From positions 434,001-498,000 of the forward strand of contig NZ_CP045508.1 of the NCBI RefSeq assembly GCF_013376475.1: DNA of 64,000 bases, read 5' to 3'. This DNA is from Desulfolutivibrio sulfoxidireducens (GTDB lineage: Bacteria; Desulfobacterota; Desulfovibrionia; Desulfovibrionales; Desulfovibrionaceae). The notes beneath the pieces are model-generated. The model did no database searches and had not been told where the DNA came from. It saw nothing but the letters and a program-made list of their open reading frames with translations. Positions 61,737 to 64,000 of the stretch are shown piece after piece; position 1 is the stretch's first letter; every line of letters begins with the position of its first letter. The position numbers and the translations under genes were made by a program.

Positions 61737-62318
61737 GTGCCGGAAAACCGTCTCTATTCCATCGCGGCCGTGGCCCGTCTGCTGGACGTCCCGGAATCGA
61801 CCCTGCATTACTGGAAAAACCGTTTCCACGCCTTTTTGCCAAGCCTTGGCGAGGGCCGGGGGCGGCGCTTCCGGCCCGAGGCCGTGGAGGTCTTCCGGGA
61901 CATCGCCACGGGGCTAGGCCGGGGGCTGTCCGTGGACGAGGTCAAGGCCGAACTGGCCGAGCGGTTCCCGGTGGCGGTCTCCACCTCGCGGGTGGCGGCC
62001 AAGGCCCGGGGACAGGCCGACCCGGGCGGCCCGGTCGGGACCGGGATCGAGGCGGCGGCGGCGGTGTTCGGCCGGGAAATGGCCCGGGTCCTGGCCGGTT
62101 TTCTGGGCGGCTCCCCGGACCGGGCGGGCGTTTCGCTTCCCGGGATCGACGCGGCCTCCCTGTCGGCCGAGGTCGAGGCATTGCGCGGCAAGAACCAGGC
62201 CCTGGAGGCCAAGCTCGCGACCCTTGAATCCGAGCTTTTGCGTCTGCGCAAGGACGGTCGCGAGCTTGAGAAATACCTGGTGGAGAAGATCAGGGCCGCC
62301 CTGGCGTCCAGGGCCTGA
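61737..62318 (+). CDS. MerR-family regulator
   Basis: A 193-residue protein starting with GTG, GGAG upstream. The N-terminal winged helix, YSIAAVARLLDVPESTLHYWKN and GRGRRFRPEAVEVFRDI, is of the MerR/HTH_17 type. A variable middle is followed by a coiled coil (SLSAEVEALRGKNQALEAKL) for dimerisation. No cysteine cluster for metal sensing is seen. It converges on pyrF three bases from its stop. The target is unknown; the divergent acyltransferase gene is a candidate. Confidence 0.82.
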   Translation: MPENRLYSIAAVARLLDVPESTLHYWKNRFHAFLPSLGEGRGRRFRPEAVEVFRDIATGLGRGLSVDEVKAELAERFPVAVSTSRVAAKARGQADPGGPVGTGIEAAAAVFGREMARVLAGFLGGSPDRAGVSLPGIDAASLSAEVEALRGKNQALEAKLATLESELLRLRKDGRELEKYLVEKIRAALASRA

Positions 62319-62321
62319 GGG

Positions 62322-63089
62322 TCACCATGCGCCCTTGCCCGGGAGGTCCGCCGCCGCTTCGGCCACTTCGATCAACAGGGCCTCGGCCACGGCCGCCGGA
62401 TCGGCGGCCCGGGTGATGGGCCGTCCCACCACCAGATGGTCCGCCCCGGCCCGGATGGCCTCGGCGGCGGTCACCGCCCGGCGCTGGTCGTCCGGGGCGT
62501 GGCCGGCCGGCCGGATGCCCGGGGTGACGATGAGGAAGTCGTTCCCCAGGACGTGGCGCAGCATGGCCGCCTCGCGTCCAGAGCAGACCACCCCGTCCGC
62601 TCCCCGGGAAAGGGCCTCGCGGGCCCGGGAAAGCACCAGATCCGCCACCCAGTCCTCGCCGTACTCCGACCCCGGGACCGATCCGACCGCCTCGCACGGG
62701 GTCGCGAGCCCGGCGGCCTCGGCCGGGCTGTGGCTGGTGAGCACGGTCACGGCCAGAAGCCTGGCCCGGCCCTTGGTCCGGGCCGCGGCCTCGATGACCC
62801 CGGGCACGGCGTGGGCCGTGAAAAGGGCGATGTCGTGGTCGTCAAGGCGGGCCACGGCCCGCTTCACCGTCTCCGGGATGTCGTGGAATTTGAGGTCCAG
62901 CATGACCTTGCGGCCCATGGCCGCCAGCCGGTCCGGCACGTCGAATCCGGCGGCCAGGAAAAGCTCCAGTCCGACCTTGTAGAAATCCACGCGGGGGCCG
63001 AGCCGCTCGGCCAGCTCCAACGCCTGGTCGCCGCTTGGCACATCCAGGGCCACGATGATCCGCTGGGTCGGGGGAATGATTTTTTCCAT
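62322..63089 (-). CDS. pyrF: Orotidine 5'-phosphate decarboxylase
   Basis: A 255-residue TIM-barrel enzyme catalysing the last step of UMP synthesis. The catalytic Lys-Asp pair is in MLDLKFHDIPETV. Other landmarks are IIVALDVPSGDQALELAERL at the start, YKVGLELFLAAG, LTSHSPAEA, VTPGIRP and the phosphate-binding ADHLVVGRPITRAADP. The start at 63089 has a GGAGGCCCC stretch upstream. It is slightly longer than usual because of an insertion near GSVPGSEYGEDW. Confidence 0.96.
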   Translation of the reverse strand: MEKIIPPTQRIIVALDVPSGDQALELAERLGPRVDFYKVGLELFLAAGFDVPDRLAAMGRKVMLDLKFHDIPETVKRAVARLDDHDIALFTAHAVPGVIEAAARTKGRARLLAVTVLTSHSPAEAAGLATPCEAVGSVPGSEYGEDWVADLVLSRAREALSRGADGVVCSGREAAMLRHVLGNDFLIVTPGIRPAGHAPDDQRRAVTAAEAIRAGADHLVVGRPITRAADPAAVAEALLIEVAEAAADLPGKGAW

Positions 63090-63302
63090 GGGGCCTCCAT
63101 ATCAAAACCATAGCCCGGAACGCTGTTCTTGTCATCCCGGGCGGCGTCCCTGGATCGGGATTGGGCAACGGTCATCATGAAATGCCGGGGAAATGCGGAT
63201 ATTTCGTTTCAGGCCCTGGGGCGTTGCCGGCGTCCGGCACGGATCAAACAAAAAGGATGTTCAAATCGAGAGGGTTGGTACGGACGTGAGGAGGGCGGGG
63301 GG

Positions 63303-63319
63303 TTGGCACGTTCCTGGCT
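63303..63319 (+). promoter_or_regulatory. Sigma-54-like -24/-12 element
   Basis: TTGGCACG-TTCC-TGGCT, with GG and GC exactly ten bases apart. It differs from the consensus TTGGCACG-N4-TTGCT by one base. It points toward the secreted-protein gene 200 nt downstream. Confidence 0.4.
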
Positions 63320-63421
63320 TGTCGTGAGACCGAGGGGGTGTGCCGTACGCCTTAGGACGCGGGCGCCGGTGGCGGAGGGGTCGTGGACGAGGCAAGGAAT
63401 GCGCGTCCGGCGGCGGGCGCG

Positions 63422-63450
63422 TTGACAGCACACCACCGCTGACATATTAC
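63422..63450 (+). promoter_or_regulatory. Sigma-70-type promoter of the secreted-protein gene
   Basis: Perfect TTGACA, 17-nt spacer, TATTAC. The predicted start point near 63457 leaves a leader of about 66 nt. Confidence 0.6.
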
Positions 63451-63522
63451 AAATGGGGCCACATCGTGTTTCAAGACGAATCACTTCTCATTCCCACTAG
63501 TGTACGCGACAGGGTGAAACGC

Positions 63523-64000
63523 ATGAAACGCACCGCCCTTTTCGTTTTCACCATTTGGCTTGCGCTTGACCTTGGCGCGGCCCAGGCCTTTTCCTTTTCC
63601 GAGGAGGCGCAACGGGACGCCGCCGCGTCCCAGGCCAAGGCCGCCGCCATGTATGCCAACCTGTCCGCCCCCTGCCGGGAGAGCCTCAAGGGGAAAAAGA
63701 TCGCCGTGCTCATCGCCGAGCGCCACTCCGGGAAGCTCCAGACCGGCGGCGGCCACGGCCTGCTGCATCAGGAATTCAACCGCCAACTCGCCGCCCTGGG
63801 CCTGAACACCGTGTCCCAGGGCCAGATCAACGCCCAGATCGCGGCCGCCGAGATGCACGCCATTTTGAACAACGATCCCGACGCGGCCCTGGCCGCCTCG
63901 GGCCGCCTGGGGGCCTCGTTCTTCTTGAACGGGGTCATCAGCAGTCGTAGTGGGAAAAACATGATGGTCAACGCCAACGAGGTGGCCCTGACCATCCTTT
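63523..64000 (+). CDS. Secreted protein of unknown function (3' end outside window)
   Basis: The first 159 residues are visible. A signal peptide (MKRTALFVFTIWLALDLGAA, cleavage after AQA) is followed by a helix and then KGKKIAVLIAERHSG, HGLLHQEFNRQLAALGLNTV and LGASFFLNGVISSRSGKN. The alternating pattern, a strand, a helix naming an outer element and a second strand, is reminiscent of CsgG/LpoB/FlgT-like periplasmic domains, but I cannot assign a family. AGGGTG precedes the ATG; an in-frame GTG three codons upstream is possible. Confidence 0.7.
   Translation, partial: MKRTALFVFTIWLALDLGAAQAFSFSEEAQRDAAASQAKAAAMYANLSAPCRESLKGKKIAVLIAERHSGKLQTGGGHGLLHQEFNRQLAALGLNTVSQGQINAQIAAAEMHAILNNDPDAALAASGRLGASFFLNGVISSRSGKNMMVNANEVALTIL

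Larger units (their letters stand above)
63090..63522. other. Intergenic region between divergent pyrF and secreted-protein genes
   Basis: 433 nt. A 98-codon plus-strand frame (63129-63425) is arginine-rich with no family resemblance and is rejected. The region carries two candidate plus-strand promoters, one sigma-54-like and one sigma-70-like, described separately. No RNA gene is recognised. Confidence 0.5.

Noticed and set aside
63129-63425. 98-codon plus-strand frame upstream of the last gene
   Set aside because: Arginine-rich, no ribosome-binding site, and it overlaps the sigma-54-like element and runs up to the sigma-70 promoter.

Overview
The window is strongly GC-rich, densely packed bacterial chromosome. 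The large number of two-component, PAS, GGDEF and HDOD proteins, the uraA/upp and recA-alaS neighbourhoods, and the style of the small proteins suggest a free-living deltaproteobacterium of the Desulfovibrionaceae type. That placement is inference from gene content; there is no rRNA to settle it. Apart from one AT-richer insertion sequence, almost everything is housekeeping, signalling or envelope function. There is no CRISPR array, prophage or secretion locus.

Left part (1-16 kb): the end of a lytic transglycosylase, an orphan ParD-like antitoxin, a secreted 5'-nucleotidase, a Tat-exported HD-domain protein, glutamate racemase (murI), a 1296-residue hybrid histidine kinase, ppnP, glycogen branching enzyme (glgB), an MBL-fold hydrolase, a zinc-ribbon protein, an XRE-PAS regulator and a PP-loop tRNA-thiolation-like protein. 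All but the first are on the minus strand.

16.2-22.4 kb is a tightly overlapping plus-strand signalling operon. It encodes a membrane CheA-like kinase with two periplasmic solute-binding domains, a CheX-like protein, a CheY-like receiver, and two proteins that share a duplicated cysteine-containing PAS domain, one ending in a histidine kinase and the other in a GGDEF domain. A terminator and tRNA-Leu(CAG) follow. Next comes a minus-strand run: xerC, a receiver-GGDEF protein, an HDOD protein, a small unknown protein, dprA and a CpoB-like lipoprotein.

29-45 kb: an unknown membrane protein, a palindrome-rich dispersed repeat (copy A), a nitronate monooxygenase-like protein, uraA, upp, recA, alaS, mltA, a PAS-GAF-GGDEF-EAL protein, an iron-type alcohol dehydrogenase, a MATE exporter and a DUF2156 protein. 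45.8-55.4 kb: a symporter-fused histidine kinase with a small membrane partner, a lone receiver, small proteins including a probable ribbon-helix-helix regulator with an elaborate palindromic operator, an amphi-Trp protein, a degenerate NifA-like AAA+ regulator and a calcium-type P-ATPase.

55.4-57.1 kb holds a second copy of the dispersed repeat (copy B), split by an IS481-like element whose transposase has one in-frame stop. To the right are an ArsR regulator with an ABC exporter, an OlsF-like two-domain acyltransferase, a MerR regulator, pyrF, and the start of a secreted protein cut by the window edge.

The two best candidates for something undescribed are the modular repeat, whose conserved blocks frame palindromes of different sequence but similar geometry, and the solute-binding CheA-like phosphorelay operon.
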